A stretch of DNA of 47,643 nt from the NCBI GenBank assembly GCA_947625895.1, contig CANQPZ010000008.1:1-47643 (forward strand), in the 5' to 3' direction. Of this stretch, positions 18,101 through 26,911 are shown piece by piece. Position 1 is the first letter of the stretch. Every line of letters starts with the position of its first letter. Position numbers and translations under genes: made by a program. The notes under the pieces are model-generated. The model saw nothing but the letters and a program-made list of their open reading frames with translations. It did no database searches and was not told the DNA's origin. This DNA comes from an uncultured Clostridia bacterium. GTDB taxonomy: Bacteria; Bacillota; Clostridia; TANB77; CAG-508.

Positions 18101-21100
18101 AACATGGAAATATTTTGAAGACACTTGCATTCCGGAAAATAATTATTTAGTGCCTGATAATTATCAAATTTATAGGAAAAATGCTTTTGTCAATAGAACA
18201 TCTTCAACTAATATAGGTTTAGAATTAATATCTATAATTTCTTCATATGACTTGAAAATAATAGATTTAGAACAAGCAATTAGCACAATAGAAAAAATAC
18301 TAGAAACAATCACAAAATTAGAAAAATGGAATGGTCATCTATATAATTGGTATAATATAAAAACTTTGAAACCACTTATTCCTAGATATGTATCAACTGT
18401 AGATAGTGGAAATTTAATAGGATATTTATACATTGTAAAAACATTTTTAGTTTCAAAAAATGCATCAAATGAAGTGATTTCAGAAATCAATAACATAATT
18501 GAAAATACAGATTTTAAAGTCTTATACAATAATAAAAATAGATTATTTTCAATAGGATATGACATAGAAAATGATAAATTAAGTGATTCATATTATGACT
18601 TCCTTGCATCTGAGGCAAGACAAACTAGTTTTGTAGCTATAGCTAAAAAAGATATTAAGTACAAACATTGGATAAACCTAAGTAGAACATTAACATCTGC
18701 AGATGGATATAAAGGACTGATATCTTGGTCTGGTACAGCGTTCGAATATTTAATGCCAAACTTAATTATGAAAGTTCCAAAAGGAAGCTTAATAGATGAA
18801 TCATGTCGATTTGCTAAGATTAGTCAAATAGAATATGCAAGAAAAAATAATATTCCATGGGGAATATCAGAATCAGCATATTCATTAAAAGACTTGCAAA
18901 GTAATTATCAATATAAAGCATTTGGTATACCAACATTAGGATTAAAAAGAGGACTAGAAGAGGAACTAGTTGTTTCCCCATATAGTACTTTTTTGTTTCT
19001 GGAATATGGATTAGAAGAAGGTATAAATAATCTAAAAGAAATAGAAAAATACAATATGAGAGGAAAATATGGATTTTATGAGTCATTAGATTTTACAAAA
19101 GAAAGATTAGGATCTGATAGTAAATATGAACCAGTTAAAACATTTATGGCACACCATGAAGGCCTGATTTTAAATTCAATTAATAATATTTTAAATAATA
19201 ATATTTTAGCTAAAAGATTTAGGCAGAATCCAGAAATAAAAGCAATAGAAATATTATTAAATGAAAGAATGCCAGAAACAGTGGTGCTATCAAAAGAAAG
19301 AACAAATAAGAATACAAAAGGTAAGTATATTAATAAATTTGAAGACAAAGAGATAAATTATGAATTAGAAAATAACTATAAAAGAATAAATGTTATATCA
19401 AGTGATAATTTCACAAATGTGATTGATACAACTGGAAGGGGATATAGCAGATATAAAAACATTCAGATAAATAGGTTTAGAAATAGAAGTGATGAGAAAG
19501 AAGGAATAGGATTTTTTATAAAAAATTTAAGAACTAAAAAAATATGGAGTACATTTGAAAGTGATGAAATAAAATTTACGCAATACAAAGAAGAATTTAC
19601 TAAAAAACAAGACAATATTGAAACAACAATGAAAGTATTCTTGCTATCTAGCGGAGAAGCGGAAATAAGAGAATTAACAATAAAAAACACAGGAGTATTA
19701 CCAGAAAAATTAGAAATATACAGTTTTCTAGAACCAATATTATCTTATGCAAATGATGATATAGCACATCCAGTATATAATAATATGTTTTTAAATTTTG
19801 AATATATCAAAGATAAAGGATTACTAATTTTATCAAGAAAGATAAATACAAAAGAAATCTTTTTAGGACTAAAGTTTCTAAATCAAGATAATAATCAAGT
19901 AGAAATTGAAATAGAAAAAGAAAAGTTTTGGGGAAGAAATAATAAATATCCAAAGGCAGTAGTTGACTCAAGTAGTTTTTCAAATGAAGTAAGAGAAACT
20001 GTAGAACCAGTAGTTGCAATGAAAACAGAAGTAGAAGTGAATCCAAAAGAAAAGACAAAACTGGATTTTATAATGGCAATTTCAGAAAGTAAGGATGAAC
20101 TAATCTCCGAGATCGAAGAAATTAATATAGAAAGAGCAAGTAAGGAACTTGAATTAGCAAAAGCAAAAAGTGAAGAAGAAATAAAATTTCTTGAGATTAA
20201 TGGAAATAGAATTGAGAATAATCAAAGAATCTTAGGACATTGCTTGGAAAAAGATTTACCAAAAAATATAGACATTGATTACAAAATAGAAGATATTTGG
20301 AAGTTTGGAATATCAGGAGATAATCCAATAATATTAGCTGAAATAAAAAATGTAGAAGAAATACATCTAATTGATGAACTTCTTGAAACAATAGAATTCT
20401 TCAACGTAAAAAATATAAAAATAGATTTATGTATTTTGAATAATGAAAAAATAAGTTATGAGACTTTTGTAAAAGATGAAATAAATGAAAGTATAAAAAA
20501 TCGTAGATTAGAATATCTAAGAAATAATCAAATATTCGTATTTAATAAAACTGAACTTACTAAACATGATATTGAAATTATAAAAGCAATATCTTGTATT
20601 GATTTTTATGGAAATATTGGAAGCATCAAAAATAATTTAGATGAAATGGAAAATGATAATAAAATAATTATCGAAAAAGAGTATGAAGAAAATAGTAAAA
20701 ATGATGATGTTGAAGAATCTGAATTATTATTCGATAACTCATATGGAGGATTTCAAGATAAAGAATATATTATAAAAGTTAAAGAGAATAAAATTCCACC
20801 ACGAGCTTGGAGCAATATCATTGCAAATAAAAATATAGGTACAGTAATAACAGAAAATTTAGGAGGATATACATGGCTTAAAAACAGTAGATTATACAGA
20901 ATAACGACATGGGATAATGATGCAATACAAGATTTCTCAACAGAAACATTTTTAATAAAAGATATTGATGAAAAAGAGTATTGGGAATTAGGAGGCAATC
21001 CAGAAAAAAATTCATATCAGGTAACATATGGTCAAGGATATACAAAATTTACTCAAATAAATAATGATTTACTTCAAGAAAATACAATATTTATACCAAT

Positions 21101-23054
21101 AAATGGAGAAAGCAAAATAAATCATATAACAATTAAAAATAAATTACCAAATAAAAGAAGAATTGTCTTGTATTATGCACTAAAACTAAGTATGGGCGAA
21201 ACGAAAGAAAAAAGTTTAGGAAGAGTAAGAACAAAAAAAGATAAAAATAGTATTCTAATAGAAAATGTATGTAAAACTGATTTCCCAGAAAAAATAAAAT
21301 TAACATCTAATATACCAATTAGATCTTATACAAATAATAAAAATAATTTCTTTGACTTTGAAATGAATCCAATAGGAATAAATAAAACAAAGCTGGAAAC
21401 AGAGGGAAATATTTCACAAGGAAATGAAGTAATTATCCAAATCCCAATAGAACTTAATGAATATGAAAAGAAAAACGTAAATATTATTTTAGGAAAAGAT
21501 GCTGAAAAATATGTTGATTATAATATTGTAGAAAATGAAATAGAAAATGTTGAAAAATTCTGGAATGAAAAAACACAAAATATAAGAGTAAAAACACCAT
21601 CAGAAAAGATAAATTTATATATGAATAGATGGTTAATATATCAGACTATAACAAGTAGAATAAATGCAAAATCTGGATTCTATCAATCAGGAGGAGCTTT
21701 AGGATTTAGAGATCAACTTCAAGATTCAATTGGTATGAAATGGATTGATGAAGGAATCTTAAAAGAACAAATAATTGAAGCTGCAAAACATCAATTTATT
21801 GAAGGAGATGTAATGCACTGGTGGCACAAAGAAAACAAAACAGGAATAAGAACAAAAATATCTGATGACTTATTGTGGTTACCATATAGCGTTTTAGAGT
21901 ATATAGAATTTACTGAAGACTGGAGTATATTAGAACAAAAAGTTGAATATTCTAAGGGAATAATATTAGACGGAGAAAAAGAAAAATATGATAAATTTGA
22001 ATATACAAAAGAAAAAGAAAACATTTATAAACATTGTATGAAGGCTATTAATAAATCATTAAATTTCGGAGAAAACGGACTTCCAAAGATAGGAACTGGA
22101 GATTGGAATGATGGATTTAATTTAATTGGGCATAAAGATAAAGGTGAAAGTATTTGGCTTGGATTCTTTTTGTATGACATTTTAACAAGATGGGAAAAAG
22201 TACTTGAATATAAGAAAGAAAATGAAATAAAAGAAAAATTTATCAAAATAAAAAATAATTTAAGAAAATCTCTAAACAAAAATGGTTGGGATGGATCATG
22301 GTATAAAAGAGCTATAACTGATGATGGACTAGTAATTGGATGTAATCAAAATGTTGAATGTAAAATAGACAGTATAACACAAAGCTGGTCAATTATTTCA
22401 AATGCAGGAGATAATGACAAAAAATATATTGCATTAGACTCGGCAAAAAAATATTTGATAGATGAGGAAAATCAGATTATAAAATTATTAACACCAGCAT
22501 TTAAAGAAGGAGAAATAAACCCAGGATATATAAAAAAATATCCAGCAGGAGTTAGAGAAAATGGAGGACAATATACACATGCTGCAATATGGCTAATCAT
22601 GGCTTTTGCAAAACTCGGAATGATAAATGAAGCTGTAAAATATATTGAAATGATAAATCCGATTACACATACTGAAACAATGGAAAAAACAATGAAATAT
22701 AAGATAGAACCTTATGTAATTCCAGGAGATATATATAGTAATCAATATATGAATGGAAGAGGAGGATGGAGTTGGTACACGGGATCTAGTAGTTGGTATT
22801 ATAAAGTTTGCTTAGAAGATATTTTAGGATTAAGACGAAAAGGAAATAAACTTTTCTTACCAGAAAAAATTTCCCAAAATTGGGACAACTTTGAAATTCA
22901 ATATAAATATAAATCAAATTTATATAATATAAAAGTTTCAAAAGGCTTAGAAGAGCTTGATAGAATGATTTATATAAATGGAAAAGAAATAGAACAAAAT
23001 TATATCGAGTTACAAGATAATAATAAAATTATAAACATTGATATAAAAATGTAA
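15171..23054 (+). CDS. ndvB: Cyclic beta-1,2-glucan synthase-like protein (GT84 plus GH94)
   Basis: 2627 residues, close to the family's usual size. Cyclic glucan synthases polymerise UDP-glucose at the membrane, trim the chain and cyclise it. In order: an N-terminal region of about 390 residues; membrane segments near 393-445; a GT84 glycosyltransferase with DAD (Asp607/Asp609), HDLLEG and RENRWIRGDWQ; membrane segments near 787-830 and 918-952; a glycoamylase-like region with MAHHEG near 1324; and a GH94 phosphorylase-like region with YQSGGALGFRDQLQD and GDWNDG (Asp2311/Asp2314), the site of the family's acid catalyst. The ATG at 15171 has AGGAGGAG about 12 bases upstream. It follows the surface operon after a terminator; no clear promoter was found. 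Best known from Gram-negatives, but also reported from anaerobic Firmicutes. The actual product is not proven by sequence. Confidence 0.88.
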   Translation: MEKYQYLNIKGTNLEKEQLEKYLKQIAEEHVISKNSEKQTYPIEKLKVNYRNILKTYEMLNEHLKLGIKIHSAGEWLLDNFYIIEETIKNIEKNMSLKKYIKLPGLATGKYKGFARIYVLANEITAFSDDSINEENIIDALKSYQSRKILSMEEIWNIGIFIQISIIQTIADICERIYYAQIQKYKVENIFERLIEHRENKELRFRKKFKSNNYLKIKDVNYSFIEYMLYKLRRIGKKGNQYIEILEKQVNKLGFKIDEIVKKEHLYVATLKIKIGSCITSIKTINRINFQKVFEKTNKTEELLNEDPCGVFKNMTEDTKELYRHEIKKLSNKLKISEIYISEEVLKLASRYRNSEKLEDKRKSHVGYYLIDEGIHELKEKVTERRIRKTKRLTPKTYISAIIIISLLLDFFITWKISGNTLIKIIVSIFLYIPIYEIIIKIFNYILSKIVKSKKLPKMNFENGIGIDNKTMVVIPTVIDNENKIKEMIEKIEVYHLANQDKDLYFTLLGDCTTSEREVEKVDKNLIECGKSEIEKLNKKYNLSNKFNFLYRKRRWNPNEGKFLGWERKRGLLIQFNDVLLKNKNTDFICNTLENFEERIKYVITLDADTNLILDSAQKLVGAMAHILNQPIIKNNVVKIGYGIMQPRIGIKLEDSQKTMFTKIFAANPGVDFYTNAISDIYQDCFKEGIFTGKGIYNLNVYQQLIKNKLPENKILSHDLLEGNYLRCGLLSDVVLLDTFPTKYLSYLERENRWIRGDWQISGWIEDKVNNTKNPINKLSKFKIFDNLRRSILPITQIILLILSIWENSILLSVITLISIFISSILETINKILFKKSITGEKIYAYKKFYKTISGIRGSLLRNSLEFAFLPTTVSNSVVAITKTLYRLRKNINLLEWKTSEAVDKSSSDSLEYYCKKMYLNIVIGIIMFGLLNPFAMIIGTIWILGPYIAWSISKKSEGREKISQKNKKYLLEIAKQTWKYFEDTCIPENNYLVPDNYQIYRKNAFVNRTSSTNIGLELISIISSYDLKIIDLEQAISTIEKILETITKLEKWNGHLYNWYNIKTLKPLIPRYVSTVDSGNLIGYLYIVKTFLVSKNASNEVISEINNIIENTDFKVLYNNKNRLFSIGYDIENDKLSDSYYDFLASEARQTSFVAIAKKDIKYKHWINLSRTLTSADGYKGLISWSGTAFEYLMPNLIMKVPKGSLIDESCRFAKISQIEYARKNNIPWGISESAYSLKDLQSNYQYKAFGIPTLGLKRGLEEELVVSPYSTFLFLEYGLEEGINNLKEIEKYNMRGKYGFYESLDFTKERLGSDSKYEPVKTFMAHHEGLILNSINNILNNNILAKRFRQNPEIKAIEILLNERMPETVVLSKERTNKNTKGKYINKFEDKEINYELENNYKRINVISSDNFTNVIDTTGRGYSRYKNIQINRFRNRSDEKEGIGFFIKNLRTKKIWSTFESDEIKFTQYKEEFTKKQDNIETTMKVFLLSSGEAEIRELTIKNTGVLPEKLEIYSFLEPILSYANDDIAHPVYNNMFLNFEYIKDKGLLILSRKINTKEIFLGLKFLNQDNNQVEIEIEKEKFWGRNNKYPKAVVDSSSFSNEVRETVEPVVAMKTEVEVNPKEKTKLDFIMAISESKDELISEIEEINIERASKELELAKAKSEEEIKFLEINGNRIENNQRILGHCLEKDLPKNIDIDYKIEDIWKFGISGDNPIILAEIKNVEEIHLIDELLETIEFFNVKNIKIDLCILNNEKISYETFVKDEINESIKNRRLEYLRNNQIFVFNKTELTKHDIEIIKAISCIDFYGNIGSIKNNLDEMENDNKIIIEKEYEENSKNDDVEESELLFDNSYGGFQDKEYIIKVKENKIPPRAWSNIIANKNIGTVITENLGGYTWLKNSRLYRITTWDNDAIQDFSTETFLIKDIDEKEYWELGGNPEKNSYQVTYGQGYTKFTQINNDLLQENTIFIPINGESKINHITIKNKLPNKRRIVLYYALKLSMGETKEKSLGRVRTKKDKNSILIENVCKTDFPEKIKLTSNIPIRSYTNNKNNFFDFEMNPIGINKTKLETEGNISQGNEVIIQIPIELNEYEKKNVNIILGKDAEKYVDYNIVENEIENVEKFWNEKTQNIRVKTPSEKINLYMNRWLIYQTITSRINAKSGFYQSGGALGFRDQLQDSIGMKWIDEGILKEQIIEAAKHQFIEGDVMHWWHKENKTGIRTKISDDLLWLPYSVLEYIEFTEDWSILEQKVEYSKGIILDGEKEKYDKFEYTKEKENIYKHCMKAINKSLNFGENGLPKIGTGDWNDGFNLIGHKDKGESIWLGFFLYDILTRWEKVLEYKKENEIKEKFIKIKNNLRKSLNKNGWDGSWYKRAITDDGLVIGCNQNVECKIDSITQSWSIISNAGDNDKKYIALDSAKKYLIDEENQIIKLLTPAFKEGEINPGYIKKYPAGVRENGGQYTHAAIWLIMAFAKLGMINEAVKYIEMINPITHTETMEKTMKYKIEPYVIPGDIYSNQYMNGRGGWSWYTGSSSWYYKVCLEDILGLRRKGNKLFLPEKISQNWDNFEIQYKYKSNLYNIKVSKGLEELDRMIYINGKEIEQNYIELQDNNKIINIDIKM

Positions 23055-23071
23055 AAAAAACGAAAAAAAAC

Positions 23072-23100
23072 TTGTACAAATATTTCCTTTGTGATATAAA
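23072..23100 (+). promoter_or_regulatory. Promoter of the response-regulator gene
   Basis: TTGTAC (23072-23077), a 17-base spacer and TATAAA (23095-23100), with TG two bases before the -10. It starts 18 bases after the glucan-synthase stop codon; no terminator hairpin separates them. Confidence 0.65.
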
Positions 23101-23134
23101 ATATGTTATAAAAAGAATAGAAAGGGGTATTCTT

Positions 23135-23884
23135 GTGGAAGATGTAGATATTGGAAAAGATTTTAACCGTAAAACTATCTTAGTAGTTGATGATGAAGAA
23201 AGTATAGTTGATTTATTAGTATATCATTTGCAGAAAGAAGGATATGACACATTACAAGCATATGATGGTGTTACAGCTGTTGAGATGGCATTAAAAGAAA
23301 AACCAGACTTAATATTACTAGATGTCATGTTACCAAAAATGGATGGTATTAGTGTATGTAAAAGAATCAGATATTCACTAAATGTGCCAATATTGATGAT
23401 ATCTGCAAAAGACACAGAATTAGATAAAGTTGTAGGACTAGAAATGGGAGCAGATGACTATATCACAAAACCATTTCAACACAGAGAAGTAATGGCAAGA
23501 ATTAAAGCAAATTTACGTAAAGCTGATCTAGTAGCTCAAGCTGAAATGAAAAGCGAGAATTCAGAAAATGAAGGAAGCGTAATAACAGTAGGAGATTTAA
23601 CATTAGATCTTAAGAAAGTTGAAGCAAGAGTTAAAGGAGAAGTTGTAGACCTAACAATAAAAGAATTTGAAGTATTAAAATATCTATCTTCTCAACCAGG
23701 AGAAGTTGTAACAAGAGAAACTTTATTGAAAAAAGTATGGGGCTATGACGATTATGTTGGAGCTATTCGTACAGTTGATGTTACAGTAAATAGAATAAGA
23801 GATAAAATAGAAAAAGATAAAGCAAATCCAAAAATCCTAGTTACAAAAAGAGGAGTAGGATATTACGTTATCGGAGATAAATAA
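23135..23884 (+). CDS. OmpR/PhoB-family response regulator (WalR/PhoP type)
   Basis: 249 residues: a receiver domain with VVDDEE at the acidic pocket, the phosphorylated Asp63 in LILLDVMLP and Lys of TKPFQ, then a winged-helix DNA-binding domain ending in GVGYYVI. The chosen start is GTG at 23135, with AAAGGGG 7 bases upstream; an upstream in-frame extension would overlap the promoter. The closest types are WalR and PhoP, which govern wall turnover and phosphate response. I cannot choose between them. Its likely partner kinase starts at 25433, separated by a terminator and an opposite-strand gene, so the two are now transcribed separately. Confidence 0.93.
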   Translation: MEDVDIGKDFNRKTILVVDDEESIVDLLVYHLQKEGYDTLQAYDGVTAVEMALKEKPDLILLDVMLPKMDGISVCKRIRYSLNVPILMISAKDTELDKVVGLEMGADDYITKPFQHREVMARIKANLRKADLVAQAEMKSENSENEGSVITVGDLTLDLKKVEARVKGEVVDLTIKEFEVLKYLSSQPGEVVTRETLLKKVWGYDDYVGAIRTVDVTVNRIRDKIEKDKANPKILVTKRGVGYYVIGDK

Positions 23885-23890
23885 AAAGAG

Positions 23891-23918
23891 AAACCTTCTG
23901 AAAAAGAAGGTTTTTTTT
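23891..23918 (+). terminator. Terminator of the response-regulator gene
   Basis: A 9-bp perfect stem (23891-23899 with 23905-23913), a 5-base loop and T-run to 23918. Confidence 0.88.
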
Positions 23919-23960
23919 ATGCCTAAAATAAATTATATATTAAAAAAATAATTGAAATCA

Positions 23961-24006
23961 AAATAAAAAGGGGAAGGGAGTTCCCCAGAAAAATCAAGAA
24001 CTCCCT
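23961..24006 (-). terminator. Terminator of the wall-binding repeat gene
   Basis: On the minus strand an 8-bp stem (24006-23999 with 23982-23975) with a 16-base loop is followed by CCCC and a T-rich run (complement of 23961-23970). The stem is G+C-richer than its surroundings, like the gene it ends. Confidence 0.65.
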
Positions 24007-24016
24007 ATTGCATACT

Positions 24017-25168
24017 TCATCCAGCCCATACGCCATTAGAGTCAAACCATTGCCAAACTCCGTCAACCAGATGCCACCCAGTATACATCGCACCAGACGA
24101 TGGATCTAAGTAATACCAACTGCCTTTCCATTCCAACCAACCGGTTCTCATTGTACCATCACTATTCAGGAAATACCAGTTACTCCCATCCCAGTGCCAA
24201 GTGTTTTTCAACATTGCACCATCAGATTGGAAGAAGAACCAGTAACCATCAGATGTATGATACCAACCAGTGATCATAGTACCGTCATTCCGAAAACCAT
24301 ACGCATCATTACCGATTTCATAGAACTTACCATGGAGATATGTCCCGTCTTGGAAGTAATACCAATTGTTATTGATATATTTCCATCCGTTTTCATACCA
24401 ACCAGGATCACGAGACGGCCAACTATTATAATCATCCCAATAGTCCCAGTCATCCCAGTCATCATCAGGACAATATTCAATGTCGTCATCGTAGTAATCA
24501 TATGACTCAGCGTAGTCAGAAGACTTTATGATACCTGAATACTTATTTTTTGGAACGGCCTTCACTTTGAAAGTTACATAGTCGTCATAATAGTATCCAT
24601 GTATGTAATTGGAAAGATCATACTTCATTGAAGAGATATTTTCTGCTACAACGGTTCCATTACCGCCGTTTTTGCATACTTTCACCGTGAAGTTGACCTT
24701 GTCACTGGAACAGGACCATCTTGCTACTTTACCATCCCAATATAGATCATATGGCTCTTCTGCAATTCCTCTTACCTGATACCTGATTGTGATGGAAAGA
24801 TTGCCATCACTAGTATAGCTAAAGGAATCGACAGTGCCATTGACGACTGAGATAGAGCTTTTTCGCAGATTGTCCTTGAAAGCATAGCCGTTTTCCGTTG
24901 TCAGAGTTACAGTTCCATAAATGTAATCTGCAGGATCACATTCTGAAACATGTTCACTCCAAGTGACATCACCGCTGATGACGTAACCATTGGCTTTCAC
25001 AGTAACTTTCGGATCTGTTGTCTGCTCCCAGTCGTTTTTCTCAACATAGAGCTTGATTGACCCAATCACTGTGGCAGCCGAAGCTGTTGTGGTTGTAGCA
25101 ATGCCCATAAGCACAAAGGCCAAGACAAAGCTAACTACTGTAAGTAACCGTTTCTGCATCATTTTCAT
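24017..25168 (-). CDS. Secreted protein with C-terminal choline/cell-wall-binding repeats
   Basis: 383 residues. Residues 1-31 form a signal peptide ending in a TTTASAA-like cleavage region. The middle (about 32-215) has beta-rich, immunoglobulin-like character and no recognisable catalytic motif. A tyrosine/aspartate-rich linker (DDDWDDWDYWDDY) leads into about five tandem repeats of the CW_binding/choline-binding type (GW...WYYF...DGTM.TGW), which bind wall teichoic acid choline or glucans in related proteins. The ATG at 25168 follows GAGGGG at good spacing. One sampled 60-base line (24661) has 48% G+C, against 22% for a line at 37441, so recent transfer is likely. The gene sits antisense between a response regulator and its likely kinase, with its own promoter and terminator. 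Confidence 0.85.
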   Translation of the reverse strand: MKMMQKRLLTVVSFVLAFVLMGIATTTTASAATVIGSIKLYVEKNDWEQTTDPKVTVKANGYVISGDVTWSEHVSECDPADYIYGTVTLTTENGYAFKDNLRKSSISVVNGTVDSFSYTSDGNLSITIRYQVRGIAEEPYDLYWDGKVARWSCSSDKVNFTVKVCKNGGNGTVVAENISSMKYDLSNYIHGYYYDDYVTFKVKAVPKNKYSGIIKSSDYAESYDYYDDDIEYCPDDDWDDWDYWDDYNSWPSRDPGWYENGWKYINNNWYYFQDGTYLHGKFYEIGNDAYGFRNDGTMITGWYHTSDGYWFFFQSDGAMLKNTWHWDGSNWYFLNSDGTMRTGWLEWKGSWYYLDPSSGAMYTGWHLVDGVWQWFDSNGVWAG

Positions 25169-25195
25169 AATGATACCCCTCTTTCTGTTTTTATT

Positions 25196-25209
25196 TGGCA
25201 AATATGCCA
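25196..25209. promoter_or_regulatory. Palindrome in the leader of the wall-binding gene
   Basis: TGGCA-AATA-TGCCA, perfect 5-base arms, lies between the -10 and the ribosome binding site on the minus strand. It could be an operator or a small mRNA hairpin. Confidence 0.35.
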
Positions 25210-25236
25210 TAGTTTAGGATAAATGGTTACAGAATG

Positions 25237-25265
25237 ATTATAGCATCTTGTTAACATAAAGTCAA
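25237..25265 (-). promoter_or_regulatory. Promoter of the wall-binding repeat gene
   Basis: Minus strand: TTGACT (25260-25265), a 17-base spacer and TATAAT (25237-25242) with TGC in front, a near-consensus extended promoter. Its AT-rich composition matches the host rather than the G+C-richer gene it drives. Confidence 0.8.
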
Positions 25266-25376
25266 TTATGCAAACGTATATTTACTGCTTTCAAAAACAT
25301 AAAAGTAATAATAATTTAATAGTTCTAAAAAACAACTGAAATGTTGTTACATATGCATTACAAGTTAAATTAATAC

Positions 25377-25404
25377 TTGAATAATACGCAAATAATGATA
25401 TAAT
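25377..25404 (+). promoter_or_regulatory. Promoter of the histidine-kinase operon
   Basis: TTGAAT (25377-25382), a 16-base spacer and TATAAT (25399-25404) preceded by TGA. It drives the kinase separately from the response regulator. Confidence 0.72.
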
Positions 25405-25432
25405 AAGGGAAATGCTTGCGTAGGAGAAAAAG

Positions 25433-26884
25433 ATGTTAAAAAGTATACAAATCAAAATAGTCTTAATATTTATGATATTAGGAATCTTTATGCTTACAGT
25501 TCAAGGAGTCATCTTTACATCAGAATTACAAAGAGTTTCAACTGAAATTGTTGGAAATGAAGAAATTATAAATACTATACAGACACAAATACACCAAGAA
25601 CAACTTATAACAATAATATTAATAATTACTTTTACGATAATATCCATTGTAGTAGGAATATTTGTGGCTAAGACAATTCTTGAACCAATTTCAAAACTGA
25701 CAAAAAGCGCAGAAAATGCAGCAAAAGGTGGACAATATCAAATTAAATATTTAGCAGATGGAAAAAACAAATCAGAAGTAGACGAATTAGCAAATGCTTT
25801 TAGCATGATGCATAAGGAATTAAACGAGAATCTTAAAGAAGTATCAAGACAGAAAAAACAAATAGAAACAATATTACTTCACATGAATGATGGTATTTTA
25901 GCCTTCAACATGGATGGAGAAATAATTCATAAAAACAATGCAGCAGACAAGTTATTTGAACTTGATGGTACAGAAAAAACATTTAACGAAATATTTGATA
26001 AATTAGATGTTGATATAAATCTTGAAAAAATAGTTTATTTAGAAAACTGGACTTCAACTCAGAAAAGGATTTCAGTTGGAGAAAAGACTCTAAATTTATT
26101 TTTTGCCGGTTTTAGCGATGAAGCTGAAAGACCAGGTGGAGCTATTGTAGTTATTCAAGATATTACAGAACATGTAAAACTAGACACAATGAGAACTGAA
26201 TTTGTTGCAGATGTATCACACGAGTTAAAAACACCAATTACTTCAATAATGGGATATGCAGATACACTATTAGAAGATGAATGTGACAAAGAAACAACAA
26301 ATAAGTTCTTAAAAAGGATTTCAACACAAGCTAACAGAATGTCTGTGTTAGTTAGTGATTTATTAACTTTATCAAGATATGATGCAGATATGATAAAAAA
26401 TAGATCTGAAGAATTTGATCTAGGAGAATTAGTAAAAAATACATATGATAATCTATCTTTTGAGATAGAACAAAAACATCAAAAGGCTGAATGCTTTGTA
26501 ACAGCTGATGTCCCATTAATAAAAGCTGATAAGGCCGGAATTGAGAGAGTTATTACTAATATTTTAACTAATGCAATTAAATACACACCTGAAAATGGAG
26601 AAATAAAAATATATGTAGGATTTGTATATAATGATGCATATATAAAAGTAATAGATAATGGAATTGGAATTCCAAAAGAAGATTTAGATAGAGTCTTTGA
26701 TAGATTCTATAGAGTTGATAAAGCTCGTACAAGAGAAATGGGAGGAACAGGACTAGGTCTATCCATAGCAAAAGAAATTTTGGAAAAAAATAATGCAAAA
26801 ATAAATATTAACAGCGAATTAGGAAAAGGAACAGAAGTCATTATAAGGATACCAACAAAAAAGAATGAAGAAATCAATTCATAA
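25433..26884 (+). CDS. Membrane sensor histidine kinase (WalK/PhoR type)
   Basis: 483 residues. Two membrane segments (about 8-28 and 58-78) flank a short extracytoplasmic loop of about 30 residues. HAMP follows (TILEPISKLTKSAENAAKGG), then a PAS-like region (HMNDGILAFNMDGEIIHKN), the HisKA box with His263 in VSHELKTP, and the HATPase with N box NILTNAIKYTP, G1 DNGIGIP and G2 GGTGLGL. The ATG at 25433 follows TAGGAG. This layout is that of kinases paired with OmpR-type regulators, and the gene at 23135 is the natural partner. It heads a run of same-strand genes ending at the terminator near 30874. Confidence 0.93.
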   Translation: MLKSIQIKIVLIFMILGIFMLTVQGVIFTSELQRVSTEIVGNEEIINTIQTQIHQEQLITIILIITFTIISIVVGIFVAKTILEPISKLTKSAENAAKGGQYQIKYLADGKNKSEVDELANAFSMMHKELNENLKEVSRQKKQIETILLHMNDGILAFNMDGEIIHKNNAADKLFELDGTEKTFNEIFDKLDVDINLEKIVYLENWTSTQKRISVGEKTLNLFFAGFSDEAERPGGAIVVIQDITEHVKLDTMRTEFVADVSHELKTPITSIMGYADTLLEDECDKETTNKFLKRISTQANRMSVLVSDLLTLSRYDADMIKNRSEEFDLGELVKNTYDNLSFEIEQKHQKAECFVTADVPLIKADKAGIERVITNILTNAIKYTPENGEIKIYVGFVYNDAYIKVIDNGIGIPKEDLDRVFDRFYRVDKARTREMGGTGLGLSIAKEILEKNNAKININSELGKGTEVIIRIPTKKNEEINS

Positions 26885-26911
26885 TAAAATTAATATAGAG
26901 AGGCGAGAAAA

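Noticed and set aside
24194..24505. Plus-strand open frame opposite the wall-binding repeats
   Set aside because: It is an antisense shadow of the repeat region, with no ribosome binding site and low-complexity content.
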